DNA of 14,464 nucleotides from JANMEX01 sp043744175 (GTDB lineage: Bacteria > Pseudomonadota > Alphaproteobacteria > Rhizobiales > Rhizobiaceae), in assembly GCA_043744175.1 (NCBI GenBank), contig JAYTVD010000167.1:1-14464 (forward strand). Direction: 5' to 3'. The notes under the pieces are model-generated. The model did not search any database and was not told the origin of the DNA. It saw only the letters and a list, made by a program, of their open reading frames with translations. This document shows positions 5,843 through 14,385 of the stretch, in pieces. Position 1 is the stretch's first letter; every line of letters starts with the position of its first letter. The translations under genes were made by a program, and so were the position numbers.

Positions 5843-7501
5843 ATGGGCAAGATTGAAGCAACCAAAAGCCATTGGATAGCCAGATTACTCTCATTGCGGC
5901 GCAATGAAGATGCTTATGCCCTGACGTTGACCCTCATCGCCTTGCCCTTCATTCTCGGCATGGCCGTTCTCGTGATCGACGCGTCCCGCGTTACAAATCT
6001 CCACACGGATGCGCAAAACGCCGTTGACGCCATGGCGCTGGCCGGCGCACGCGAACTCGACGGCCGCAACGACGCCATCCCGCGCGCAAAAGCCGCCATA
6101 GCCGCGCTCAGCCAAAATCAAGTATGGTTCGGCGGCGGCGGCGCGGGTCTGGATTTTGGAGGTCGTGCCAATGTGACTTATGTGTCAGGCAATGATGCGG
6201 GCAGCACGGTTGAAGTGCGGTTTTTGACGAAGGGTACTGGCACAAGCACAGATTTGCCAGCGAGTGACAATACAGCAATCACCGGCTACATCGCCAATGA
6301 TGGCACTACCGCAGCGTCCAATATCGCGGCCTATGTGTGGGTTGTCGCCAAGCCGCAAAGCCTTACGACTATGTTTCCTATCCCCGGAATGGGACGCGAT
6401 ACGGTCAGCGTAAGCAATGTGGAAGCTGTCGCGACTTATACGGCTTCGGCGTGTGACATCACGCCCATATTCATTTGCAACCCGTTCGAGGCAGCGGGTA
6501 AGTCTATTAATGACGCATTTTCTGACGGGTCTCTCTATGGCCGCGAGATACAACTTAACCTCAACGGCGGTTCAACGATCGGGCCGGGTAATTTCGGCTT
6601 CCTGCGCACTTATGGCAATGGCGCGAATGTACTCGGCGAGGCGCTTGGCAAGGGCGCGTCAGGCGTATGCTTCAAGAAGACGACGTTGGAGACCGAACCC
6701 GGCAAGAATGTCGGACAGGCCATCAACGGCATCAATACCCGTATGGGGCTTTACGGCGGCTCTTTCAAAAATGAAGACGGGAACCCGGACTATGCACCAG
6801 ATGTGAATGTGCGCAAGGGACAGGCGAGTAAGAAGACAGGCTCCGGAGTGAACACCAAATATACGTTCGATTGCACAGGGGCAGACACGGCGCCAAACAC
6901 AAGCACGATAGACGCAATGGGCTTCCCTGCCGGTAGCAGCCCCGTTACGCTGCCGGGCGGCGTGATGACCAGCAATGGTTGGGACGTGAACAAATATTGG
7001 GACATTTCCCACGGCAACCTCGCCACCGCGCCTTCGGTGGCCACGTATACCGCGCCAACCGCGCCAGCTGCTGTCACCAACAACAAGCCAAGTCTGCCGA
7101 CCACCGCGGTATCGGGCACCTACAAGCCCTCGCGCTATGATGTCTATCAGTATGAGATTACCAACAACCGCGTGACTGACGCCGCCCCGAACAAGGAAAC
7201 CGGAAAAGCGAACAAGGTTGTCGGTTCGGGTGCAAGCGTTTGCTACAAGTCTCCCAGCGTCCCGAAAGCCGGTCGTAGGGAACTGTTCGCTGCCGTGGTG
7301 AACTGCAATGCCAATTCCGGCACAATTCGCGGCGGCAATGCGGATTTCCCTGCAGAGGCCTATGCCCGCATGTTTATGACACGCCCTGCCACGGACGGCG
7401 CCAACAAGTCGCTATTTCTCGAAGTTATCGATGTGACAGGCAAGGGCGGACTCGGGACTGTTGAGGATTATTTGCGTGAAGAAGCGGAGTTGGTGCGATG
7501 A
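5843..7501 (+). CDS. tadG: TadG-like pilus-associated protein
   Basis: A 552-residue protein with the TadG N-terminal signature: a membrane segment at about 26-46 (ALTLTLIALPFILGMAVLVI) followed by the conserved stretch VIDASR and DAQNAVDAMALAGARELDGR. The remainder is a long exported domain with Cys pairs (CDITPIFICNPFE) and the segment GINTRMGLY that I associate with alphaproteobacterial TadG proteins. TadG-family proteins are accessory components of Flp pili, placed in the periplasm or at the cell surface. The ATG at 5843 has AAGGG seven bases upstream; the longer open frame from 5747 runs through the preceding lipoprotein gene. It does not carry the G-xxxx-E cleavage motif of its two downstream neighbours. 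Its stop overlaps the next start (ATGA), so translation is coupled. Confidence 0.88.
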   Translation: MGKIEATKSHWIARLLSLRRNEDAYALTLTLIALPFILGMAVLVIDASRVTNLHTDAQNAVDAMALAGARELDGRNDAIPRAKAAIAALSQNQVWFGGGGAGLDFGGRANVTYVSGNDAGSTVEVRFLTKGTGTSTDLPASDNTAITGYIANDGTTAASNIAAYVWVVAKPQSLTTMFPIPGMGRDTVSVSNVEAVATYTASACDITPIFICNPFEAAGKSINDAFSDGSLYGREIQLNLNGGSTIGPGNFGFLRTYGNGANVLGEALGKGASGVCFKKTTLETEPGKNVGQAINGINTRMGLYGGSFKNEDGNPDYAPDVNVRKGQASKKTGSGVNTKYTFDCTGADTAPNTSTIDAMGFPAGSSPVTLPGGVMTSNGWDVNKYWDISHGNLATAPSVATYTAPTAPAAVTNNKPSLPTTAVSGTYKPSRYDVYQYEITNNRVTDAAPNKETGKANKVVGSGASVCYKSPSVPKAGRRELFAAVVNCNANSGTIRGGNADFPAEAYARMFMTRPATDGANKSLFLEVIDVTGKGGLGTVEDYLREEAELVR

Positions 7502-7974
7502 TGATGCGTCTTCGTTCATTCTTCACTGGCAAGTTCGCCTCGTCCGAGTCTGGTGTGGTTATGACCGAAGCCATTCTTGCTGTGCCGTTTATTACGCTGC
7601 TGTCGGTCGGGGTGCTGGAGTTTGGCGCTGTGCTTTGGGAGCGTGAACAGATTGACACTGGCCTGCGCGATGCGGCGCGGTATGTAGGGCGGTGCCACGC
7701 CACTGCATCCGGCGCTTTGAGCGTCGGGGCCTGCGAAAGTTATGCCCGCAACCTTGCCTATCACGCAACGATTGATGGCACAGGTGCGCTGCGGGTGGCT
7801 GGCTGGGATGCCGGAACTTCAAATATTGTGTTTACCTATCCGGCGCTTGGAGCCGATAGCGCCGTCACCGCGACAACCACGCACCAGTTGATAACCTCAC
7901 CTTTGTTCGGGTTTATTGGTATTGATGCGCTGACCGTGACCATGGCGCATACGCAGCGCAAAGTCGGGTGGTAG
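7498..7974 (+). CDS. tadE: TadE-like pseudopilin
   Basis: A 158-residue TadE-family protein, a minor pilin-like component of the Flp system. The leader ends in SESG and a predicted cut G19|V20 precedes VVMTEAILAVPF, placing Glu at +5 as in prepilins; the hydrophobic helix runs to about residue 42. The segment GVLEFGAVLWEREQIDTGLRDAARYVGR is a typical TadE continuation. ATG at 7498 is chosen because GGAG at 7486-7489 lies eight bases upstream; ATG codons at 7501 and 7504 are alternatives. It overlaps tadG by four bases and is followed after two bases by a second gene of the same type. Confidence 0.88.
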   Translation: MMMRLRSFFTGKFASSESGVVMTEAILAVPFITLLSVGVLEFGAVLWEREQIDTGLRDAARYVGRCHATASGALSVGACESYARNLAYHATIDGTGALRVAGWDAGTSNIVFTYPALGADSAVTATTTHQLITSPLFGFIGIDALTVTMAHTQRKVGW

Positions 7975-7976
7975 AT

Positions 7977-8543
7977 ATGAAACTCATCCGGCACTTTTGG
8001 AAAAATACAAGCGGCATTGCAATGACCGAAGGGCTTATCGTTTTTCCGATCATGCTCCTGACGATCGTTGCCGCAATCGAATTCAGCTATGGCATGTTTC
8101 AGTGGAACCAGGCCGCCAAAGCCATACAATTGGGTGTAAGAAAAGCGGTTGTTTCGGATAAGCTGACGACCGATTTCGATGCGGTTTTTGCCTTTAATGC
8201 CGCAATTGGCGGGACAGTTGTGGTGCCAAATGCGACTAGAGTTTCCCGCTGCGGCGCGGGGTACGGCGCGTGCAATGCCGCCGCGCTCACACGCATCGTC
8301 GATTATATGCAAGGGTTCGACTCCAAAATCACCGCTGCAAACTTACGCATAACTTATCAGCATAACGGCCTCGGCTATGAAGGACGCCCCAATGGTCCGG
8401 TTGTGACACTTCGCATGGAACTGATTAACTTGCCGCTTGATTTGCCGTTCATCGGCAAGTTTATTAGCATGTCCGGTATCACCTTCCCTCCCTTTCCGGT
8501 CACAGCTACGACCGAAGACCTCAAGACCGCCTCAGGATCCTGA
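7977..8543 (+). CDS. tadF: Second TadE/TadF-like pseudopilin
   Basis: A 188-residue protein with the same organisation as its upstream neighbour: a short basic leader ending NTSG, a predicted cut G13|I14 followed by IAMTEGLIVFPI with Glu at +5, and a hydrophobic helix to about residue 37. The exported part (about 40-188) contains two Cys (in CGAGYGAC) that could form a disulfide. It is TadE-domain-like and occupies the place of TadF; which of the two names fits better is uncertain. The ATG at 7977 follows GGTGG at 7967-7971. A GTG at 7968 would lengthen it by three residues. It starts two bases after tadE ends and is followed by cpaE after four bases. Confidence 0.82.
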   Translation: MKLIRHFWKNTSGIAMTEGLIVFPIMLLTIVAAIEFSYGMFQWNQAAKAIQLGVRKAVVSDKLTTDFDAVFAFNAAIGGTVVVPNATRVSRCGAGYGACNAAALTRIVDYMQGFDSKITAANLRITYQHNGLGYEGRPNGPVVTLRMELINLPLDLPFIGKFISMSGITFPPFPVTATTEDLKTASGS

Positions 8544-8547
8544 CAGC

Positions 8548-9729
8548 ATGGCATTTTTTAATAAACCCGGGCGCGACAAAGCTGCAAATGCTTCAACACG
8601 GCCGACCATCCTCGTTGTCACGGAAGACAACGCCGCATTTGATACTGTTGGTGCCGTATTTTCTTCGCTCTCGGCGTTTGATGTTGTTCGCACCTCTATG
8701 GGCGCCTTCATTGCCGACAAAACCTTTGACGGTGATGATTACGAGATTGCGATTGTCGATGTTGGCGATGGCAGTTGGCTGGACAAGGCGGATTTCTTGG
8801 CCGCCCGTGACAGGGCGCGGGGAACGCCAATCATCTTCCTTTCCAATCCACTTGCCAGCGAGCGGATGCGCCAATTGATCCGGCTGGAGGGCGCAGACTG
8901 GCTGCAAAAACCCGTGGTCAAGCGCTCACTCATTGAAACGATATTGGCCTATACCAAGAAGGTGAAGGCGGCGGGCGGGCAGGTGCATGCAGTCGTCTCA
9001 ACCGGTGGCGGCTGCGGCGGTACGAGTGTCGCTATAACCATGGCGCATCAATATGCCTTGCGGCGCAAGAAGATCGGCAATGCAGTCGCGCTGTTTGACC
9101 TTGATTTCTCCAAGGCATCCTGCAGCGCCTATCTGAATATGCCCAATGAATATAATTTGGACACGGTTCTTGACCATCCGGACCGCGTTGATGTCGAATT
9201 TGTTGATTTGATCAACAAGCGCCACGCGAGCGGCATGTCTTTGTTTTCGTTTTACAGGCCGGAAATCGGCATATTGAACCAAGGCCGTGACCTGGTGTTG
9301 CGCATGTTGGACGTGGTGGCGTTTCAACACGACCAGACGGTTGTCGATGTCCCTTTCTACGAGACGACATGGAAAGACAATGTGCTGAGCAGCGTCAACA
9401 CCGTGTATATCGTGACAACCACGACTGTGCCGGGCTTAGAGATGGCAAAGCTTTCCTATCAACGCGCTGCCAGGCTGCGCAAATCGACCGACGGGATCCA
9501 GATATTGGTCAACCATCACAAACGGCAGTTTTTTGGCAATGAACCGGGCCGCAAGCAAGTGGAAAAGATCTTCGGCGCTGCGAAGGTTGAGTTCTTGCCG
9601 GATGAGCCGGACGTGATGACGGAAGCCGTCAACCGTGGTGTATTGCCTTCCGAGGTTAATGCCGGTTCACGGTTCGGATCAACAATTGCCGCAATCATCA
9701 AAGCATCTAAATCGGGAGCTTTGGCATAA
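8548..9729 (+). CDS. cpaE: CpaE/TadZ pilus-positioning protein (receiver-like plus ParA/MinD-like)
   Basis: A 393-residue cytoplasmic protein that in tad systems marks the site of pilus assembly. Residues about 19-135 resemble a response-regulator receiver: acidic pair E26-D27, central D71 in IAIVDVG, S99 in FLSN, and K121-P122. Residues about 145-385 are a MinD/ParA-like domain with GGGCGGTS at 153-160 in place of a deviant Walker A; both the signature lysine position (G153) and the P-loop lysine position (G158) are glycine, so ATP hydrolysis looks unlikely. FDLDFSKAS at 183-191 corresponds to the Walker A' region. AGGA at 8534-8537 lies ten bases before the chosen ATG; a longer open frame from 8437 overlaps the preceding gene and is not used. 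Confidence 0.9.
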   Translation: MAFFNKPGRDKAANASTRPTILVVTEDNAAFDTVGAVFSSLSAFDVVRTSMGAFIADKTFDGDDYEIAIVDVGDGSWLDKADFLAARDRARGTPIIFLSNPLASERMRQLIRLEGADWLQKPVVKRSLIETILAYTKKVKAAGGQVHAVVSTGGGCGGTSVAITMAHQYALRRKKIGNAVALFDLDFSKASCSAYLNMPNEYNLDTVLDHPDRVDVEFVDLINKRHASGMSLFSFYRPEIGILNQGRDLVLRMLDVVAFQHDQTVVDVPFYETTWKDNVLSSVNTVYIVTTTTVPGLEMAKLSYQRAARLRKSTDGIQILVNHHKRQFFGNEPGRKQVEKIFGAAKVEFLPDEPDVMTEAVNRGVLPSEVNAGSRFGSTIAAIIKASKSGALA

Positions 9730-9730
9730 G

Positions 9731-10303
9731 ATGAACTCTAATGACGCCACAGCAACAATGACGCGCCGCTCTATGCTGGCTGGCGTCGGTTTGTCGCTGT
9801 TCTGGCCGAAGGTGTTGTTGGCCGATACAAAAGTGCCGCGAAACCTAGGGCAGCGCACCGCCGTCATGGTTAGTTATCCCAACAAGGAAAAGGCCGGTAC
9901 TGTTGTTGTCGATACGCGTGCGCGTTTCCTCTATCTCGTTTCAACGATGACTGAGGCCAGACGTTACACGATTTCAGTCGGGCGCGACGGGTTCCGTTGG
10001 TCTGGCGTGGTGAAAGTCGGGGCCAAACAAGAATGGCCTTTCTGGACACCGCCAGCCGAAATGCGCCAGCGCGATCCCTCCTTGCCCGATTCTGTCCCGC
10101 CGGGGCCTTTCAATCCCTTAGGCGCACGGGCAATCTATCTTTACCGCGGCGGGGCCGACACGCTGTTTCGCATACACGGCACCAATGATGCTGCGGGAAT
10201 TGGTGGCAACCAGACATCGGGATGTTTTCGTCTCACAAACGCAGACGTCATGGATTTTTACCAAAGAATTGAGATCGGCGCAAAAGTGATCGTTCTCGAC
10301 TGA
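9731..10303 (+). CDS. L,D-transpeptidase (YkuD family), exported, in the tad operon
   Basis: A 190-residue periplasmic L,D-transpeptidase, an enzyme class that forms 3-3 peptidoglycan cross-links or attaches proteins to the wall. The YkuD domain covers about 55-190, with the catalytic set H149 in IHGTN and S163-G164-C165-F166-R167, including the nucleophile C165. The N-terminus carries TRRSMLAG followed by a hydrophobic stretch to about residue 31, a signal that could be Sec or Tat type because of the Arg pair. ATG at 9731 follows the cpaE stop by one base; its nearest ribosome-binding candidate, GGGAG at 9714-9718, is twelve bases away. ATG at 9758 would put the signal at the N-terminus but has no such site. 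It lies between cpaE and cpaF, so co-expression with the pilus machine is likely. Confidence 0.9.
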   Translation: MNSNDATATMTRRSMLAGVGLSLFWPKVLLADTKVPRNLGQRTAVMVSYPNKEKAGTVVVDTRARFLYLVSTMTEARRYTISVGRDGFRWSGVVKVGAKQEWPFWTPPAEMRQRDPSLPDSVPPGPFNPLGARAIYLYRGGADTLFRIHGTNDAAGIGGNQTSGCFRLTNADVMDFYQRIEIGAKVIVLD

Positions 10304-10333
10304 AATGTCGGAACAAACGGCGAGGGAGTTATA

Positions 10334-11779
10334 ATGTCAGAACGATTTCTCGGACGATTTTTCCGCCCTGAGGGCAACCTTGACCAAACGCCTTTGCCAG
10401 GACCGATTTCTGAATCTCCGGTTGCAGTCGAACAACCAATGGCAAACGGTGTATTTCAAGGGGCAAACACGCCCGATGGGATGCGAGACAGCTCCTTTCG
10501 AGATGACGGAACCATCGAAATCCGGGTCGCGTTGCACAAGTATCTGCTGGATAGAATAAATCTGGGCATTCTTGATACCATCAATCGCACAGAGCTGCAT
10601 GATGAGCTCAAACCGATGGTTCGGGACTTCATCAAGCTCAAGAATTTTCCGTTAAATTCGCGCGAGCTGGAAGATTTGATCAGCGACACGACCGATGAAA
10701 TGCTCGGCTTGGGTCCACTGGAGCCACTGCTGAAAGATGACACGATTGCCGATATCCTGGTCAATAGCTATCAGCAGGTCTATATTGAGCGGCGCGGTCA
10801 GTTGGAATTGACCGATGTGCGGTTCAAGGACGAAGAGCATCTGACGCGCATAATCAATAAAATTGTGTCAGCAGTCGGCCGCCGCGTTGATGAATCCTCG
10901 CCGCTGGTCGATGCCCGCCTCGCGGATGGCTCACGCGTAAACGTTGCTGTTCGTCCTGTGACTGTGGATGGACCAATGGTCTCCATCCGCAAATTCTCGC
11001 GCCGCCCATTCACCTTAGAATCTTTGGTAAAAAGTCATTCAATGGCTGAACAGATGCGCATATTGCTCAATGCTGCGGTCAAGGGGCGCAAGTCCATGGT
11101 CATTTCCGGCGGCACGGGCTCGGGCAAAACGACTATGCTCAACGCCTTGTCGTCGCAAATTTCGCATCGCGAACGATTGATAACAATCGAAGATGCTGCT
11201 GAATTGCAACTGCAGCAGCCACACATCTGCCGACTTGAAACCAAGCCGCCGACTTTGGACGGGCGCAATGAAATCCGGCAAAGAGAGCTCCTTAAAAATG
11301 CTCTGCGCATGAGACCAGATCGCATTATTGTTGGCGAAGTTCGTGGGGAAGAAGCATTTGATATGCTTCAAGCAATGAATACCGGGCATGAAGGCTCGAT
11401 GTGTACAGTGCATGCCAACACCCCACGGGATGCGATTTCGCGACTGGAACAAATGATCGGCATGGCTGGCATGCCAATGTCGCAAATGAGCATAAGAAGC
11501 CAAATCGCGTCTGCGGTTCATCTGATTGTACAAGTTGAGCGCATGCACGACGGCTCGCGAAAGCTGGTCTCAATTACCGAAATTACCGGCATGGAAAACG
11601 ACGTTATCCAGATGCAGGAGATAATGGGCTACAAGAAAGCCGGTCTCGACGAAAACGGGAAAATAAAAGGGCATTATTTTGCAACCGGCCTGCGCCCGAG
11701 GTTCCTGGAGGAAATCATGGAGGTGGGAATATCTGTACCCCTGTCTATTTTTGATCCTGCCAGGCCGCTGACATATTGA
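10334..11779 (+). CDS. cpaF: Pilus assembly ATPase CpaF/TadA
   Basis: The secretion ATPase (T2SSE/VirB11-like) that powers Flp pilus extension, and in some tad systems retraction, from the cytoplasmic face. Its 481 residues include a variable N-terminus (about 1-60), the N-terminal domain (about 65-225) and the ATPase core. The Walker A motif GGTGSGKT is at 259-266, the Asp box TIEDAAEL at 284-291, the Walker B region IIVGEVRGEE at 331-340 with E335, and the His box GHEGSMCTVHAN at 351-362, all intact. GAGGGAG at 10322-10328, five bases before the ATG, is the strongest ribosome binding site in the operon. It follows the L,D-transpeptidase after 30 bp and precedes tadB by 10 bp. Confidence 0.97.
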   Translation: MSERFLGRFFRPEGNLDQTPLPGPISESPVAVEQPMANGVFQGANTPDGMRDSSFRDDGTIEIRVALHKYLLDRINLGILDTINRTELHDELKPMVRDFIKLKNFPLNSRELEDLISDTTDEMLGLGPLEPLLKDDTIADILVNSYQQVYIERRGQLELTDVRFKDEEHLTRIINKIVSAVGRRVDESSPLVDARLADGSRVNVAVRPVTVDGPMVSIRKFSRRPFTLESLVKSHSMAEQMRILLNAAVKGRKSMVISGGTGSGKTTMLNALSSQISHRERLITIEDAAELQLQQPHICRLETKPPTLDGRNEIRQRELLKNALRMRPDRIIVGEVRGEEAFDMLQAMNTGHEGSMCTVHANTPRDAISRLEQMIGMAGMPMSQMSIRSQIASAVHLIVQVERMHDGSRKLVSITEITGMENDVIQMQEIMGYKKAGLDENGKIKGHYFATGLRPRFLEEIMEVGISVPLSIFDPARPLTY

Positions 11780-11789
11780 AGGCGCCATC

Positions 11790-12740
11790 ATGTCAATATT
11801 GATCATATATGCAGCAATTTTTGTATCGGCGCTGGTATTTTTTGACTGGCTCATTCGGATGTTGGTTTCTAAACGGCAATCTACAAGCTTTATCAATGAC
11901 CGCCTGCGGGCGCTTGAGGGCGAAATTGACAGGAAAAAAGCCTATACCAAAATTCTCACTGAAAGAGGTGTCAACTATTCGCAATATGACGACATTGCCA
12001 ACCATGCGAGGACATATTATTCTCAGTCAGGGCTGGTCATCGCGCGATCTAAGACGAGGCTTATAGCCTTGATGGTTCCTGCAATTGTCTTTATTGTGTG
12101 TTTCTACTTTACCCGTTCAATTCTGTTGACCATACCCGCCACCGCGCTCATATCTATTTTGATGTACGTACTACTTGTTGCCCGTGCACGTCGCGCTCGG
12201 ATCAAGAAATTTGTAGCACAGCTGCCCATGGCGATAGATGTCATGGTTCGCAGTCTTGCCGCTGGTCACCCGGTTCCAACGTCAATTTCTCTGGTCGCGC
12301 GAGAAATGAGTGACCCGATCGGTAGCGAATTCGGCATCATGAACGATGAAATGACCTATGGCACCGATATAGACATTGCAGTGCGCAATATGGTCAAGCG
12401 CGTTGGTGCTGAAGAGTTGAATCTCTTGGCCATTAGTTTGAGTGTTCAAAAAGGAACGGGCGGCAATCTGGGTGAAATTCTCAGTAATCTCGCCGATGTT
12501 CTACGCGGGCGCTCATTGCTGAAACAGAAGATTCGAGCGATTTCGGCTGAAGGAAGAATGACATCATGGGTGATGTTGCTATTTCCATTCGGGCTATATT
12601 TCATGATTTCTGCGATTTCGCCGCGTTATTTTGATCCACTTTGGCAAAGCGGGTATGGGACACATTTCCTAACTGCAGGATTGCTCATGTTATTGTTTGG
12701 CATGATGATATTGCGCCGTATCGTCAATTTTGAAATCTAG
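11790..12740 (+). CDS. tadB: Inner-membrane platform protein TadB/CpaG
   Basis: A 316-residue inner-membrane platform protein of the Flp machine, working with TadC and the CpaF ATPase. Hydrophobic segments lie at about 3-18, 91-107, 111-130, 258-276 and 293-308. The T2SSF domain spans about 142-270, with the segment FVAQLPMAIDVMVRSLAAGH and the motif GGNLGEILSNLADVLRGR that are characteristic of TadB. GAAGG at 11778-11782, seven bases before the ATG, supports the start and overlaps the cpaF stop. Codon use is somewhat more AT-rich than in the middle of the operon. Confidence 0.95.
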   Translation: MSILIIYAAIFVSALVFFDWLIRMLVSKRQSTSFINDRLRALEGEIDRKKAYTKILTERGVNYSQYDDIANHARTYYSQSGLVIARSKTRLIALMVPAIVFIVCFYFTRSILLTIPATALISILMYVLLVARARRARIKKFVAQLPMAIDVMVRSLAAGHPVPTSISLVAREMSDPIGSEFGIMNDEMTYGTDIDIAVRNMVKRVGAEELNLLAISLSVQKGTGGNLGEILSNLADVLRGRSLLKQKIRAISAEGRMTSWVMLLFPFGLYFMISAISPRYFDPLWQSGYGTHFLTAGLLMLLFGMMILRRIVNFEI

Positions 12741-12751
12741 GGGCGCGTCAA

Positions 12752-13699
12752 ATGTTGGAAATCGCAATTTTCGCAGCCACTTTCATGGGCGTATTGCTGG
12801 TATCGACCGTTGTTATTGGTTCTGTCCTGTCGCAACGAGCGGTTTCCGCTCGCGTTGACAGTATACAAGATGGATCTGACACCTTTTCCGGCGATATCCA
12901 ATTCAACAATCTGAAGGATGTTGATAGTAAAGACGTTGAATATATTAAGAATTTTTTTGATGTAGATCGCAACGTTAAAGACAAAAATTCGATCAAAGTG
13001 CGGCTATTGCGGGCAGGATTTTTGTCAAAAAATGCTTTCTCTATTTATAGCTTATTTCGGGCGATTAGCACGTTTGGAATTGTCGTTGGAATGATATTTG
13101 TTTTGTTCAACTTCTTTCCATCACTATCGAAAACAATGGTGATTGTGATTTCATTTTTTGCCGCTGCGGTATATTTTATCGTCCTGAATATTTTCCTTGA
13201 ATATCTCGGTAACAAGCGCGAAACCGCCTATCGAAAACTATTTCCTGATTTTATGGACATGCTCATTGTTTGTGTCGATGCTGGATTAAGTGTCGAAGCC
13301 TCGATTGATAAGATATCACGCGAGTTTCTGAAGACCCATCATGATTTCGGAATTCATCTTTCGGTGATGATGTTGGAAGTACGCGGCGGCAGGCGCCTAA
13401 GAGATGCGTTAATGAATTTTTCTCAAAGGCTTAATATTGAAGAGGCCCGTGCGCTGGCCATTCTGTTCAGACAATCTGAAGAACTCGGCTCAAGTGTGAC
13501 GAAGGCACTGCGCGTATTCAGCAAAGAAATGAGAGATACGCGACTGCTGCGGGCGGAAGAAAAAGCCAACGCGCTGCCAGTGAAAATGCTATTCCCGCTG
13601 GCAACGTTTTTATTTCCAATTAGCCTGTTGATCGTGATGGTGCCAATTGCCATGACGGTAATTAAGATGCTTTCCTCCATGGGGGCGGGCGTGAAGTAG
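12752..13699 (+). CDS. tadC: Inner-membrane platform protein TadC/CpaH
   Basis: The second platform protein, 315 residues, paired with TadB. Hydrophobic segments lie at about 3-23, 105-122, 127-147 and 283-305. The T2SSF domain occupies about 164-300, including FPDFMDMLIVCVDAGLSVEA and VRGGRRLRDALMNFSQRL. AGGGG at 12739-12743 lies eight bases before the ATG and overlaps the tadB stop. This is the last intact tad gene in the window. A tadD-type TPR gene often follows tadC in other tad loci, but here an IS remnant begins about 35 bp after the stop codon. No terminator is visible directly after the gene. Confidence 0.95.
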   Translation: MLEIAIFAATFMGVLLVSTVVIGSVLSQRAVSARVDSIQDGSDTFSGDIQFNNLKDVDSKDVEYIKNFFDVDRNVKDKNSIKVRLLRAGFLSKNAFSIYSLFRAISTFGIVVGMIFVLFNFFPSLSKTMVIVISFFAAAVYFIVLNIFLEYLGNKRETAYRKLFPDFMDMLIVCVDAGLSVEASIDKISREFLKTHHDFGIHLSVMMLEVRGGRRLRDALMNFSQRLNIEEARALAILFRQSEELGSSVTKALRVFSKEMRDTRLLRAEEKANALPVKMLFPLATFLFPISLLIVMVPIAMTVIKMLSSMGAGVK

Positions 13700-13734
13700 T
13701 CCGGAAGGCACTTATTTCGAAGGCAAATTATGAA

Positions 13735-14226
13735 ATGTGAGTTTACGCTAATATGCAATTTGAGGCCGAACATTTTTGCCTGTGTTTGTATCCCGAGCAC
13801 TCGCGCCGCATCCCATCTTAATGATGGCAAATGTCGGTAATTCCGCCTCACCAAAGGTAAGAGACGCAACCTCTCTCGATAGCTATTTTGTACTCGTCAG
13901 TTGGTGTTTTTGATCGTATCTTTTTGCCAATGGCTTTGCGGAAAACCAACCCAAGTCTCCGTAACAGGACTAGTCCGTAAATTCCGTTCGGCAATCAAAT
14001 GTGATTGAACGACGCGCTGTGAAAAGCAGGGCTCGCAGCATCTTCACAAGTCCGCCCATTATCGGCTTTGATTGACGATTATTTTGCGTAGGAATAACGC
14101 GAAACGACTGATCCGCTCGATAAGCGATGCCATATTGGCATTCTCTCACTTCTTACGGAACTGGATCAGATCACATTCCCAATGTCCGAATTTCCGGCGC
14201 TTAGCCATGTCGTGCGGCTGCAAAGC
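13735..14226 (-). pseudogene. Decayed IS30-type transposase remnant
   Basis: Translating the minus strand in pieces recovers the catalytic half of an IS30-family (DDE) transposase. Recognisable blocks, from N to C, are FGHWECDLI around 14164-14190 (first Asp), ASLIERISRF at 14101-14130, RSITFDCRTEF at 13979-14011 (second Asp), QSHWQK at 13921-13938, and KMFGLKLHI at 13750-13776. The gene is dead: in-frame stops occur at 14146-14148, 13970-13972 and 13897-13899, and the reading frame shifts between 14101 and 14011 and again between 13979 and 13938. The third catalytic residue, expected as Glu in a KGTVENTN-type motif, reads Lys in KDTIKNTN. The N-terminal helix-turn-helix half is missing and no terminal inverted repeats could be recognised. 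The exact ends are approximate. Confidence 0.8.
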
Positions 14227-14385
14227 TTAATTGCGTGGTCGTTCTGATTGAGTGCCTTGGGCATATCAAAAGATCACTGCTTCCAACTGCGGCGCGTGAA
14301 AAGGTGCAACCCCGCCTCATCCTGCATTTTTGCTTACTGGAGTTTTTGGTGACAATGCAGTTTTCTGCTAAGTCTTTGAAACGAA
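14227..14385. other. Spacer between IS remnant and tRNA-Val, nothing recognised
   Basis: No gene is supported here. The only structure noted is a seven-base inverted repeat, CTGCATT at 14322-14328 and AATGCAG at 14354-14360. It may contain further decayed IS sequence, since the remnant has no clear left boundary. Confidence 0.4.

Noticed and set aside
13423..13869. Minus-strand frame of 148 residues as a separate gene
   Set aside because: Its first part is the C-terminal piece of the broken IS30-type transposase and the rest is antisense to tadC.
14322..14360. Inverted repeat CTGCATT/AATGCAG as an IS end or terminator
   Set aside because: Seven bases with a 25-base loop in an AT-rich area is compatible with chance, and it does not match a recognised IS30 end.
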